A DNA stretch of 64,000 nucleotides. It comes from Prunus persica. Taxonomy: Eukaryota > Streptophyta > Magnoliopsida > Rosales > Rosaceae. Shown piece after piece: positions 11,147 to 22,710 of this stretch. The stretch spans positions 11,093,195-11,157,194 of the forward strand of contig NC_034011.1 in NCBI RefSeq assembly GCF_000346465.2. Direction: 5' to 3'. The notes beneath the pieces were generated by a model. The model was not told where the DNA came from. It searched no databases and saw only the letters and a program-made list of their open reading frames with translations. The position numbers and the translations under genes were made by a program. The stretch's first letter is position 1. The number at the start of each line of letters is the position of its first letter.

Positions 11147-14100
11147 TCATGCAGTTGAAGCGCTCATGTGAAGAGCTACTAAGGATGCATAAGATCCATT
11201 CGAGATATTCATCAAAGTATCATGCTTGCCTCTCTCTACGATAACCCCATTTTTTACCACTGCGATCACATCAGCATTCTTGATTGTGGATAGTCTATGG
11301 GCAACCACCACTGTGGTCCGGTTTACCATCACTCCGTCTAATGCATCTTGAACCACTCTCTCAGATTCAGCATCGAGTGCACTTGTAGCTTCATCTAACA
11401 GTAATATCTTGGGGCTCTTGATTATAGCACGCGCAATGGCTATGCGTTGCTTCTGTCCCCCGGATAATTGCACTCCTCGTTCTCCTACTATGGTGTCAAA
11501 CCCCTGCATAATGCATTCGGATTAATGTTGCAACAATCTATTATAAGTTATAACTAAGATCAGTTGACTTGTACCCAAAAACATTTATTATAATGCATTA
11601 ATGTTCTAACCTGTCCTAAGCTACTAATGAACCTGTAGGCATTGGCCAACTCGGATGCAGCTATAATTTCGGCCTCAGTTGCATCTCCTTCTTTTCCATA
11701 TGCAATGTTGGCGCGGATGGTGTCGTTAAATAAAGCAGGTTCTTGGCTCACAAGCCCCATCTGTTGCCTTAACCATTTCAATTGGAATTTTCCAAGTTCA
11801 ATTCCATCAAGTGTGATATGACCTGAATCCGGATCATAAAATCTTTGCAACAATGCTACTACTGAGGATTTTCCACTCCCACTTTCTCCAACCAAGGCAA
11901 CTGTCTGCAAAAGAGATTCACAAAAGAACCACCTATATGAAGACCTAAACTTCATCATCATGTCATCAAACTAAAATATTATAAGATACTAAATTTATTT
12001 ATAAAAAAAATAACAGAATTGAAATCCAAATCAATGATGAAGTGCTTACATTGCCACAATGAATAGTCAAACTTAGGTCTCGGAAAATCTGTATGTCTGG
12101 CCTAGATGGATATTTGAAGATTACATGGTGAAGCTCAATCTCTCCCTTTACGCTGTCCAATTTCACACCAGACTCGTCACTAGAGTCTATCTTTGACTTC
12201 CTGTCTATTATTGCAAATATGGAAGCAGCAGCATTCTTGGCTTTACTGAAATCAACAGCAAAGGAGCTCGACTGAGAAATTCCCATAGCTGCCATGGTTA
12301 AAGCATAAAAAACCTGCAGGCCAAATACACATCTTAAAACCATCTGCATATGCTTTAGTCTTGTTTTAAAAACTATTCGATTAATGGAGGGAATAATTAC
12401 TTGGAAAACGTGTGGAAATGTTGTTTTTCCAGCCTCAACAAGTTTAGCTCCCGCATAGAAACAGGTTGCATAGACACAAAACAGAGAGAAGAAAGATATT
12501 CCAAATCCTATTCCGCTGATCAAGCCTTGTCTTTTCGCTGCCTCTGTAGGGCCTTCACATTTCCTTCTGTATAGGTCCATTACCTTTTCTTCAGCACAGA
12601 ACGAAGCAACTGTTCTTATGCTCCCAACTGCATCATTTGCAACTTGGCTTGCTTCCTCATACATCATCTGCAACCATTTAATACATCTTGATCGTTAGAA
12701 GGAAGAAGGGATTTGAATTTACAAATTGTGAAATGTTCTAATAATCCAGAATTGGCACTTGAAAATGTAAATGTGGACAAATTATAACTGTATTTAAATG
12801 AGAAAGCTTTTACTTTCTGGGAGCTCTAGATCATACCTTTGCATCTGCACTGAATCCTTTCATGAACTTTGCTTGAACATATCCGTTAATTCCGATCAGA
12901 GGAATCAATGCGAGTAAAATGAATGCCAGCTGCCAACATGCAGTAAAACCAATGAACAAACCTGCAGCTGCAGTGGCAATGCTCTCAACTATATGAGCTA
13001 GTGTGTCTCCTACTAGGGCCCGCACTAGAGCGGCATCTGCTGAGAGCCTGGCACCAATTGCACCACTTGAGTTCTCAGCCTCATCAAACCACCCAACCTC
13101 CATGTGAACCACTCTCTCAAAACAAATCAATCTGATACGTTCAATTAACTTACTACCAGCCACAGAAAAGAAGTATTCACTGGCTGGGATCACCAATAAT
13201 GATGCCACACCAAGGGTCATAAACATAATTGCCCAAAACTCTGAATCTTTCTTTTGTTGACGAGGTGGTTCATAGAAAGTCTTTACTACCTTGGACAAAA
13301 GCAAACCAAAAATTGGAATCATAACACCAGTGATGATTGCAGCTACAGTCCCAATAAGAAGCACTGGAATCTCGGGCTTATTGAGGGCAACAAGACGGCG
13401 CATTGAGATCTTTGGAGGTTGCTCTAATGGCAGGGCAGGGGCTTCTGGGTCTGCCTGCAATGTATTATTGTTCTCACGCATGCTACCAACAGAGGAATTC
13501 CGACTTAAGGATCTTACGAACGCCGTCCTTTGACTCAACTGTCTAAAACATTTCGTAGTAATTTCGGATTTGTTTTGAGCTTCTGCTGTTTGTTCTGATC
13601 CCTTGTTTACTTCTTGCAAGCGTATAAGTTGAGAGTATGCTCCTTCAGGATCCTTGAGTAAGTCTGAGTGCGAGCCTGATCAGTTGACAAAAAGTTACTG
13701 TCAATTGATATATACAGAAAGTACTGATCAGAGCTGACAGCCTCTTTGTGTATCTTTCCATTGTGAATATATACTGCTGTTTCTCTTCACTCTAGTAGAT
13801 AAAAATATACCAGATCAATCTAATAATTAACTGCAGCAGCAGTGGACTTTCTGTTGCCTTTCACATTATTTATAAGCCATACGTCTGCGCTCTAAGTGCC
13901 AATCCCCAACTAGTCTATCCACAGAAAAGATGTATCCATGGGAAAGAAGCAGGAAATGCATAGTAGGCATGCATGCAGTTTGATTTTCTATACCATCTTA
14001 AACAAAATGACAAAATGATTTTCTTTTGCAGTAAATAAATTCTTAGTTGCAGGTTAGTTATTAATCTGTTTGGCTCTATTTACATCATCCTCTAAGTCAA

Positions 14101-16862
14101 TTCTGCAGAAATAATTATGAGATAGTGTGCATAAAACAGCAGAATTTAATTTGTTGCAATCTCCAAACAATGGGTGGGAGAATAAAAAGAATGTGCTATG
14201 AATGGCCTTATTAGATAGAATACCTCTTTCAACCATCTTTCCTTTATGAATGATAGCAATTGTATCTGCGTTCCTCACCGTGCTCAAACGATGAGCAACA
14301 ATAACACTAGTTCGGTTGACCATAATCCTATCCAATGCTTCTTGAACTATCCTTTCAGATTCTGCATCAAGTGCACTTGTAGCTTCATCCAGAAGTAAAA
14401 TTCGTGGATCTTTCAAAACTGCTCTTGCTATAGCAATTCTCTGCTTCTGCCCACCAGACAGCTGAGTTCCATGCTCACCCACCATGGTGTCAAACCCCTG
14501 AACACGAAATATATATGCAATTCCAAAGTGAAGTAAGCCTATGTTATGTTCTTATGATGATCATGCGTGTATATATATGTACAGTTCAATCAAAATGAGC
14601 TAGCTAGAGCAAATAAATTAGAACCTGGGGCAGTTTATCAATAAATTTAGCAGCATTTGCAAGTTGAGCTGCTGCTTCTATCTCTTCAAGAGTAGCACCA
14701 TCTTTTCCATAGGCAATATTTTCCTTAATGTTGGATGCAAACAGTACAGGTTCCTGGCTGACAAGACCAATTTTACTCCGAATCCATTTGAGCTGAAATT
14801 CTTTTAGGTTTATACCATCTATCAAAACTTCACCAGCTCTTGGATCATAAAACCGCTCTACCAGACTGATGACTGTTGACTTCCCACTTCCACTTTCTCC
14901 AACCAAAGCTGCGGTGGTGCCACTAGGGATATAAAGTGAGAACCCGTCGAATATTTGTTCATCTGGTCTGGCTGGATAACTGAAAAATACCTCTCTCAAC
15001 TCTATATCTCCACGAATGTCATTCAATGTCTTTCCTTTTTCGTCATAGGCATCAATCTCTGGCCTCCTACTGATAGTCTCAAACATCTTAAATGCTGCAA
15101 CTTGACCAGCGGCGAATGCACTTAAGCATGTTGATGCCTGCCCCAGAGACCTAACTCATATCCCAAAATAGTTCCAAAAGAAAGAAAATTATCAAATTAT
15201 TAAGGAAAAAAGCAAAGAAAAAAATAAAGGGAAGAAATTTGAAAGTTAAGAGTGGAGCTTACATGGATGCAGTCAAAACAGCAAGAATCACATTCAGCAC
15301 ATCACCCCCGGAATATCCTTTTTCCCTTATCATTCTTGAACCAAACCATACAGCCAAGGCATAAGAGAAGAACAAAACTAGCATAACGAAACCATGACCT
15401 ATTCCAGCAGCCGAACCTTCATGAACACCTGATTTGTAAGCATCCACAAGATTTTTACTGTAACTTGTAATAGCTTTCTTCTCTCCAGTAAAGGATGCAA
15501 CCTAGATATATGATATATAGGAACCAACCAAATGAAAAACATCATCATATATATTCTTGGCTGGTCACACATAAATAAATAAAAATTAATTAATTATTCC
15601 AATATCTAGCTCTAAGGCGAATAAATTGTACATTATGTGACTACATACGGTTCTAATGGAGCCTATCGTCTGATCAAGAACGTTTGCTGCTTTTGCGTAA
15701 GCACTTTGTCCATGGGATGCCATCTTGGTTACAATGAAGGATATAGATGCACCAGCTGCCACAAGCAGAGGAACACAGGATAACATGACAAGGGTAAGAG
15801 GCCGCACTTTGATGAATGCTATTATAAACCCTGCAATGAATGTTGAAAATAGCTGGACAAATTTCCCAACCTGCACCAACAAGTTGTTGTTACATTATTA
15901 TAAGAAGAGTAACACATTTCACGGTTTCTATTCTTCCATTCCATTTCCAGGTGATTTTTATTTTTATTTTTTGTACTAGTACACGTACCTTCTCACCCAT
16001 GGCATTTTGTATGAGAACAGTGTCGCCGGACATTCTCCCAACGACCTCTCCACCGCCATTTGTTTCCATATCAAAGAAAGCAATATCTTGTCTCAATATT
16101 GTTTTCAAATACAAAGCTCTTATCCTCGCAGCTTGTCTTTCCCCTGTTACCATCCAGCAACCGACCTCTATTGAACAAAAAAAAACAGAGGCTTATCAAT
16201 CAGTTCAAATGCTCAATTAATATATAGAAAAAGGAATTTCTCCATGCATTGCATTATCAAAAACAAAAACTTATGATATGTACTTACGAAGAGTTGCAGC
16301 CACAGCTGCCCAGATAGCCAAATACACAAATTTTAGAGAGACCTGCAATTTTCCAAGATAAGTGATCATCAAGATGTTCAGCGAATCAATAGAGGAAGAG
16401 ATCATGTTATAATTATGTTATGAATACCTTGAAACAAAATATATGTATAAAAAAACACCTGAGCTCCAGAAGTGAACAGGATTTTCTGGAACTTGAATAT
16501 TTCACCTCATAAATTAAAACAGAAGTTGATAATGTAAATAAAAGTAGACGTTTTTTCCAGTGGTGGAGATTAAAACTCAGGTTGTGACTTGTATGTAGAC
16601 TTGTGAAACATAAGTTTACCTTGGAAACAACACTGAGTCCTATGTGTGTATTGTTTTGATTAGTTCCAAAAGAATCACTCATCTCCCCGACCAGTATCGT
16701 CATAATTGACATACATGAACCGTTCCCCATGGCACCAATCGTGCCGACGAGCATCAACATAATATCAGTCTTATCTGCAAACGAAAATAACTTTATAAAG
16801 GCAACTTTGTCAGTTTTCTCGTCTCCTCCATAGCTGCTCTTGTCATGATCCCTGTTCTCCAT
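11147..16862 (-). CDS. ABCB-type (MDR/P-glycoprotein) full ABC transporter, 12 exons
   Basis: ATP-driven membrane exporter of the plant ABCB family; the N-terminus resembles the ABCB4/ABCB11/ABCB21 group, some of which move auxin, but the substrate here is inferred. Exons, 5' to 3': 16862-16620, 16342-16288, 16167-15989, 15870-15649, 15501-15263, 15150-14625, 14497-14224, 13675-12837, 12667-12401, 12313-12050, 11904-11611, 11503-11147. All junctions are GT-AG and phases agree, giving 3759 bp and 1252 aa, normal for the family. Layout is TMD1-NBD1-linker-TMD2-NBD2. NBD1 has Walker A GESGSGKS (about 397-404), Q445, LSGGQ (501-505), Walker B with E526, and H557. NBD2 has Walker A about 1042-1049, LSGGQ 1147-1151, E1172 and H1203. 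All key ATPase residues are intact. The start is the first ATG after a GAA tract. This is the one intact-looking host gene here. Confidence 0.93.
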
Positions 16863-16877
16863 GCTAGACCTCCTCTC

Positions 16878-16939
16878 TTCTTCTTCTTCTTCTTCTTCTT
16901 CTTCTTCTTCTTCTTCTTCTTCTTCTTCTTCTTCTTCTT
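16878..16939. repeat. (TTC/GAA)n microsatellite in the ABCB 5' leader
   Basis: About 62 bp of TTC repeat (GAA in gene sense) ends 15 bp upstream of the ABCB start codon, so it probably lies in the 5' untranslated leader. A frame through it would be a poly-lysine run, which I treat as an artefact. Confidence 0.95.
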
Positions 16940-17066
16940 GGTTTGTCTTTTATGTTGTACTATTATTTCCCACCAGACTTTTGATGTCTCAGTAAGTGGG
17001 TATTGACATTTTGTTGTTATCGGGTCAAGGATTTGATTTTTTAGCAGATTCACTCAATGATAGCCG

Positions 17067-17078
17067 TATATATATAGT
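17067..17078 (-). promoter_or_regulatory. Candidate TATA box of the ABCB gene
   Basis: On the minus strand the sequence reads CTATATATATACGG about 205 bp upstream of the start codon. A transcript start near 17035-17040 would give a leader of about 175 nt containing the GAA tract. No other clear TATA motif lies closer. Confidence 0.4.
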
Positions 17079-17285
17079 TTCCTTTTAAGTCCTGTAATAT
17101 ACATCACACTAATTATTGTATACAATACACTCAAATATTCATACTGCACAAATATATGGATTCTCTCTTTGAGAACTCAACCTAAGTAAGTTAAAAACAG
17201 GAATTTAATTTCACATACCAACTACATCCATCTATAAACACATAGCATCACAGTAATTCAAATTCAAAATTCTTCACCAAATGTA

Positions 17286-17479
17286 ATAATGTTACGCTTA
17301 CCACATTTGTATACCACATTCTTATACCACTTTATGTGGCAGATGAAGTGGACAATCACATCAATTAAAAAGTGTCAATAAATTATAAAAGAAAAGAAGA
17401 TGTTAAATTAATTTTAATTGATCCGTCACATCATCTACCACATAAGTTGGTATACAAATATGGTAAGTGTAGCATTATT
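17286..17479. mobile_element. MITE with long terminal inverted repeats upstream of ABCB
   Basis: The left arm (AATGTTACGCTTACCACATTTGT...) and the reverse complement of the right arm (AATGCTACACTTACCATATTTGT...) match over about 75 bp, forming a near-complete hairpin of about 190 bp. The two arms enclose an AT-rich centre. The target duplication is not clear, so the superfamily is not assigned. It lies about 425-615 bp upstream of the ABCB start codon. Confidence 0.6.
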
Positions 17480-18185
17480 CCAAAAAAAAAAAACAGCTAA
17501 AAAAAAAAAGAAAAGATTTTCTTTAATGAGAAAAAGAAGAGAAAAAAGCCTCACTGCCTGTAGAGAATATATTTCCTTGTATTTAACAAATTACACAAAG
17601 TCCCTATTTAAACTAGTACAGGATATCTACTTAAGGTAAGAAATAATATAGACATGAATACAATCCGATTTACAGCATGAAATCTGATTTACAGCAAGAA
17701 AGACTAATTGCTAAGAGGAGATTGTGAAGTTGACTTCCGTGTAGGCTAAAGCTGATCAGCACTTACTTGAAATTCAAAAAATATTGTGTTTTCAAAGGAG
17801 TTTTATCTAGTTGGCCTATAAAAGGCTACAACAGAAAAAGAAAAATAGAAAGAAAGGAGAAAGTCGACGACAGATTAAAAAAGACTGCTGAAGAAATTAA
17901 AGGGTTTGGGCATGGCATACTATCATCTGTATTCTCTTTTCTATATTGGGCATGGCATGCCACAAATCCATGAGTGAGAAACCTAAAAATTACTTGAATG
18001 CAAATCTATGGGTGAGAAACCCTAAAATTATTTGGATGCAAATCCATGGGTGAGAAACCCAGAAATTACTTGAATGCAAATCCGTAGGTGAAAAACCCCA
18101 AAATTATTTGGATGTAAAAATTCATATGAGTGAACAGACAAAAAAAGAAGAAGATGAAAGGCATCCACGTTTTAATGTTTTAGCT

Positions 18186-18962
18186 GAGTTTTTATCAAAA
18201 ATAGCCAAAATTTACCCCATACTTTCATAAATGTCAGTTTTTATAAGAACTTTCAAACATAACCAAAAACTCACTTAAAAATACGCAAATGCCCTCAAAA
18301 CTAAACCCATAAAAACCTAAAAAGGCAAAACATGAAACCTGTAATCTATGTTTTCATTTGATTTTAAACATAAAAACTACCCTATGTTAGTATCTGTTGT
18401 CTCTGTCATTGGGCTCGAAGCTTTGATATTATTTGTTGTCGTCAGCCATGTTGATGCTATCACCATTGGAGGCCACACACAACCCTTTGTCAGCCATATA
18501 TGGACTTCAAAGTTGCTAATTAGATTCCGATATGAACTTTAACATTGCGGAGATGAATCAATAACTCTATGAATGCCTTGTTAAATATATAATACAAATA
18601 TATGGCTTATTAGAGATAATTAAGTAATTAGATAATGGAGATGAAGGAGATCATAGAACAAAAGCTTTGCTTCAACTCAGTGTTGGGTGGATGCAGTACT
18701 AGGACTAGCTAGGAATCAAGTCATATTCATGGTTCAACTCCTCCAATGATATAACATGGGATCAAACCTTTGTGTTTTATATATGTTTAAAATCAAATTG
18801 AAAACAAAGATTGCATTTTTTTTATTTAGGTTTTTGTGGGATTTTACTTATAAGGGCGTTTGAGTAATTTTAGGTGAGTTTTTTGCTATTTTTGAAAGTT
18901 TTTATAAAAATTAACATTTATGAAAGTATGAGATAAATTTTGACTATTTTTGATAAAAACTC
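18186..18962. mobile_element. Mutator-like MITE with 9-bp target duplication
   Basis: The 777-bp block begins GAGTTTTTATCAAAAATAG and its reverse-complemented end begins the same way; the inverted arms extend imperfectly for about 180 bp. It is flanked by GTTTTAGCT (18177-18185) and GGTTTAGCT (18963-18971), a 9-bp target duplication with one mismatch, as expected for Mutator-like elements. The uninterrupted site is seen in copy A near 2053-2066. No transposase is encoded. Confidence 0.8.
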
Positions 18963-19517
18963 GGTTTAGCTTGAGGTTGTTGGCATACAGAAACAACAAA
19001 CAAACATAAAAAGGACAGCAAATTAGAAGGATTGGAATTAATGGTTTGTGCTAGTGCCATATTAAAACAATAAACAAAAGAAGGCTTGAAGTGGCCACGT
19101 CCCACAGATTGGCTTTGAAACAAAAGCATGGGCTTGGTGTGTGAACAGGTAAGAAGAAAATATAAAAATATATATATATATATATATATAGTTGGAAAAA
19201 AAAAAAAAGAAGAAAAGTCAAAACGAAAAAAACAAAAAAAAACCCAAAGAAAAGAGGAAGGAACAAAAGTGGCATACACAGCACTTTCTTTGTGTTGCTG
19301 AGGAAAAAAGGCAGAAAAAGACAAAAAAGTATGGGAAACTCTTGGTAGCTTGCGGCAGCCTACTTGTTGGTTGTCTCCTTTTGTTTGCAAAAGCTCTGTA
19401 TCAATTGTGACTTTGTGTAGTCCTTTAAATGCTGAAGAGATACAATGTTTGCTCTTAATTTGGACTGATCTCAAGTATTTCCGATAAATATGGGAGTGCA
19501 AGGTCTGATTTTACTTG

Positions 19518-19718
19518 GACAGTCCCGATCTCTTGGACCACAGGAGTCCAAGAGATTGTGGTCCAAGAGATTGTGGTCACACACCGTTGAATATTAATCT
19601 AATGGTATAAAAAAGTTTATTAAAATGAGTGCAAGAGTGAGTGAACCGTTGAATTTACATCCCAACGGTGAGTGACCACAAATTTCTTGGACCCCTGTGG
19701 TCCAAGAGATCAGGACTA
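19518..19718. mobile_element. hAT-like MITE, 201 bp, 8-bp target duplication
   Basis: The flanking 8-bp direct repeat is TTTACTTG (19510-19517 and 19719-19726). The arms read AGTCCCGATCTCTTGGACC and, reverse-complemented, AGTCCTGATCTCTTGGACC, continuing for about 45 bp and further imperfectly. Copy A has the empty site (ATTTTACTTGGAAAC near 2587). The 8-bp duplication points to the hAT superfamily. Non-coding. Confidence 0.75.
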
Positions 19719-20107
19719 TTTACTTGTAAACAAACTCTAGGAAGAGTTGAATAGCTATCAGGTTGCTCCAATCGGCTGCTCGACCAAGCTTTTCGTGGGC
19801 TCCTTGCTCGTGAGCTAACTTACAACAAATATCAAAGGCTCGAAATAGATTAATGGGCTGTTAAATAATTGCCCATTAATTCTCAAAAGTCCATAATGTT
19901 TAAGGGGTGGACTAAATAAACATTCATTAAATTTATAGAGGCCTAAATTGCCTATTATATGGTTCATAAATCAATTTTAAAAATCTTCATAGCCATATTT
20001 GGGTCCAAGTGCAAATATCAATTTTTGAAAATTAGTGGGTTAATAAAAATTTCTCATTATTTTTCTTGGGCATTGACAAAAAGAAAAATGGTACAAAACC
20101 ATCCAAT

Positions 20108-20525
20108 TTTTCCCATGGGTCATCTACCATGCAAATTTCAATGAAATTAAATTCAAATATCTCAAACAGAAACTATCAATTAGTGGGCTACACTTACCCA
20201 TTAATTTTCAATTTTTTTTCTTCTCATGGATCATCTACCCATGCAAATTTCAATGAGATTAAATTCAAATCTCTCCAATATAAAATCTCAATTAGTGGGC
20301 TACACTTACCCATTAATTTCCAATTTTTTTTCTCATGGGTCATCTACCTATGCAAATTTCAATGAGATTAAATTGAAATCTCTTAAACACAAATTCGCAA
20401 TTAGTGGGCCACACTTACCCATTAATTTTCAATTTTTCCCATAGGTCATCTACCTATGAAAATCTCCAAATTGTCCCAAGGACACAAATTCTCAATTAGT
20501 GGGCCATACTTACCCATTAATTACC
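20108..20525 (+). repeat. About 110-bp tandem repeat in the copy B leader, about 4 units
   Basis: Repeated units carry CATGGGTCATCTACC, CAAATTTCAATGARATTAAATT and ATTAGTGGGCYACACTTACCC strings. Copy A has only about two units. It lies inside the LTR-like leader upstream of R/U5-like TACGTAG motifs (20560, 23845, 24035), which are themselves repeated three times. Confidence 0.7.
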
Positions 20526-20660
20526 AAATTTTGGAACTACGCCAGTTTGATCCCATCAAGGGTACGTAGACAGTCTAGCATCCCAATAGACCCAACTGCA
20601 GCCAAATTTGAATCACTGGTTATATCAACCAAATTCCACTAGTACAATAAAGTTAATAGA

Positions 20661-20945
20661 CAACAGTTTTTAGCCGTTGTTGAAAGTCTTCTGAAACCGT
20701 TGAGGTTAGGAGTTTCATCTTTTCTACTATTTATGACAACGGTCAAAAACCGTTGTAATACGTAACTTTCAACAACGGTTTTTCCTAAAAACCGTTGTCA
20801 ATTGTCATATAAAACAGGTATTCAAGGTCGACCGTTGTAATATAGTCCTTTGAACAACGGTTTTGCTCAATAACCGTTGTAGTAAGCCACTTTCAACAAC
20901 GGTTCTGCTCAATAACCATTGTAATATGGTTCTTTCCACAACGAT
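20661..20945. repeat. CACTA left subterminal repeat array (AACCGTTGT/ACAACGGTT)
   Basis: At least eight direct or inverted copies of a 9-11-bp motif around CAACGGTT lie within 290 bp of the left terminus. The mirrored array lies at 23575-23755. In CACTA elements such motifs bind the element's transposase. Confidence 0.8.
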
Positions 20946-21674
20946 TATTGATAACTATAGTGACTGATATTCCTTTAGTACTGAATATGATTTTTTAAAA
21001 AATTAATATTGTTGCTTTCCAAAATTAACGAATATAGGCAGAACAATGATGTATTCATATTTCAATATGAAAAGTATTAGAACCTTACAATTTCAAAATT
21101 GGTTCAATTACAACAATATGAAAAATGTTCACTGATAAAACTCAGAAGACAGAAGAATAACAATATACTAAACTACGAATCATTAAGCAACAATCTACTG
21201 GAGTGGTCAATGAGTTTTGCATCCTGCACTGCTCGACTCAAAATAGTAGGCAATCTCAGGTCAACATCAATGAATTTTTTTCCTCCTGATTCCTGAAGCT
21301 GCCAATGGCATATCTAGAAGCTAGATTCCCCTACAACCTTGGTACATGATTTTCCCTTCAAGTATATACATGTCCAATAAATGCAAGACATCAGGCATAG
21401 TTAATTAATATGCTCATAATGCAACTGTAAAAAGTAACAAAAAAGTCGGCCTGAAATATGATCAATTTTACACTACATAGATCTTCAGAGACAACAAAAG
21501 AAGCTTAGACTTGCTAGTGAAATAGATACATCTTTGAGAAACACAAATGCAGCATCCTTCATTACTTACCTGAACATGCCCTGAAATACCAACGGAAAGG
21601 AAAAGAAAAGAGAACAACAAAAACAACCATTATGCAATTGATAAACATCAATAAACATGGGCAAACTTACACAC

Positions 21675-22710
21675 TTGAAAATTGGAAGCTCGAAAACGTC
21701 TCCTGACGTTCTTGTCATCCAGAACTTGAATCTCAAATGTGAAATACTTCTTCAGATTCTTTACAACATATCCAGGAATGGAAGTTTTATACCAAGTGTA
21801 GCTGATGGGTCTGCTGGGCAAGTAATGTATGTGGACTGGATGTTCATACCAATCTCAAGGACATTGGATTGTATGTCTTCATCCTGTGGTCTTTTAATAT
21901 GGTCATCAACAACTGCTCAACAAAAGAAAAACAAAGAAAGTCAACCAGTCACTAAGTCATTCCATCATCATGTCAACATCTTAAAGGCATCAAGCAATGC
22001 CCCATCCAATATAAACATTAAATCTACAAACTTTCCAACATGCGCGTGCCTCATTATTGACTATGTCATGAACAGACTTAAAGAGACCCTAAAATTTAAT
22101 GGTACGAAGGGATCCATCCATTAGAGATTACCAAGTCTTGTAGCTAATGCGCCTATCAGCAGATTAGATGTTCATCAGTCACCAATCTTAACAAAAAGAC
22201 ATGGTGGGTTAACACAGATGTTGGATGACAATGATGAAACAAAGAGGGAAGGATTGCAAAGAATAAGACAGTATTGAACCATGACTAGGCACCTCCATGT
22301 ATTAAACTATAAAAAAGCATACAACCAATTTCGTCCTTGTGCTACCACTTCAAACTATTTAGATTTGTAAAAGCTACAGGCACTTCTTTAATTCAGACGA
22401 CATTTGGGAGGCATAAAAAACACAGAATAAACAGAATCGCATCTTACATTGATATTTGAAACAAGTTGAATTTAACAAGCATCTCAAAATTTCATCAACG
22501 GCTTTTACATTTTGTTAAGCCAAAACCGAGTCCTTCTTTATCCCAAATCTGCAACGGTTTGCTCCTACATATTCAAAAGAATGCACAGATTAACATTAAA
22601 GTTACAAGTGCAAGTATAAAAAAAGATACTCAAACACAAGAGAAAGAGACGGCATACCCAAGGCTGTATAGAATTGACAGAAATCCGGATTGAAATGTGT
22701 TCTTGAACAT
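21675..22710 (-). pseudogene. Captured 5' exons of a CFAP20/BUG22 homologue inside the CACTA element
   Basis: Three exons of the conserved ciliary/basal-body family CFAP20 (BUG22 in plants) are recognisable. Exon 1 (22710-22658) begins with the native ATG and reads MFKNTFQSGFLSILYSLG. Exon 2 (22564-22533) reads SKPLQIWDKE; its 5' donor is GA instead of GT. Exon 3 (21912-21675) reads HIKRP, then [19 protein letters not shown] and [17 protein letters not shown], with a 1-nt deletion between the last two that shifts the frame. Introns are retained and phases match the family protein, so the fragment came from genomic DNA. The later exons of this roughly 190-residue protein are absent. A further 43-codon open stretch at about 21170-21302 (minus) after an AG may be another captured exon; I do not recognise it. 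Confidence 0.85.

Noticed and set aside
13291..13533. Plus-strand ORF over the ABCB linker exon
   Set aside because: It is a shadow of ABCB exon 8 on the minus strand.
16793..17053. ORF with a poly-lysine run upstream of ABCB
   Set aside because: It is the GAA microsatellite read in frame; the ABCB protein starts downstream at 16862.
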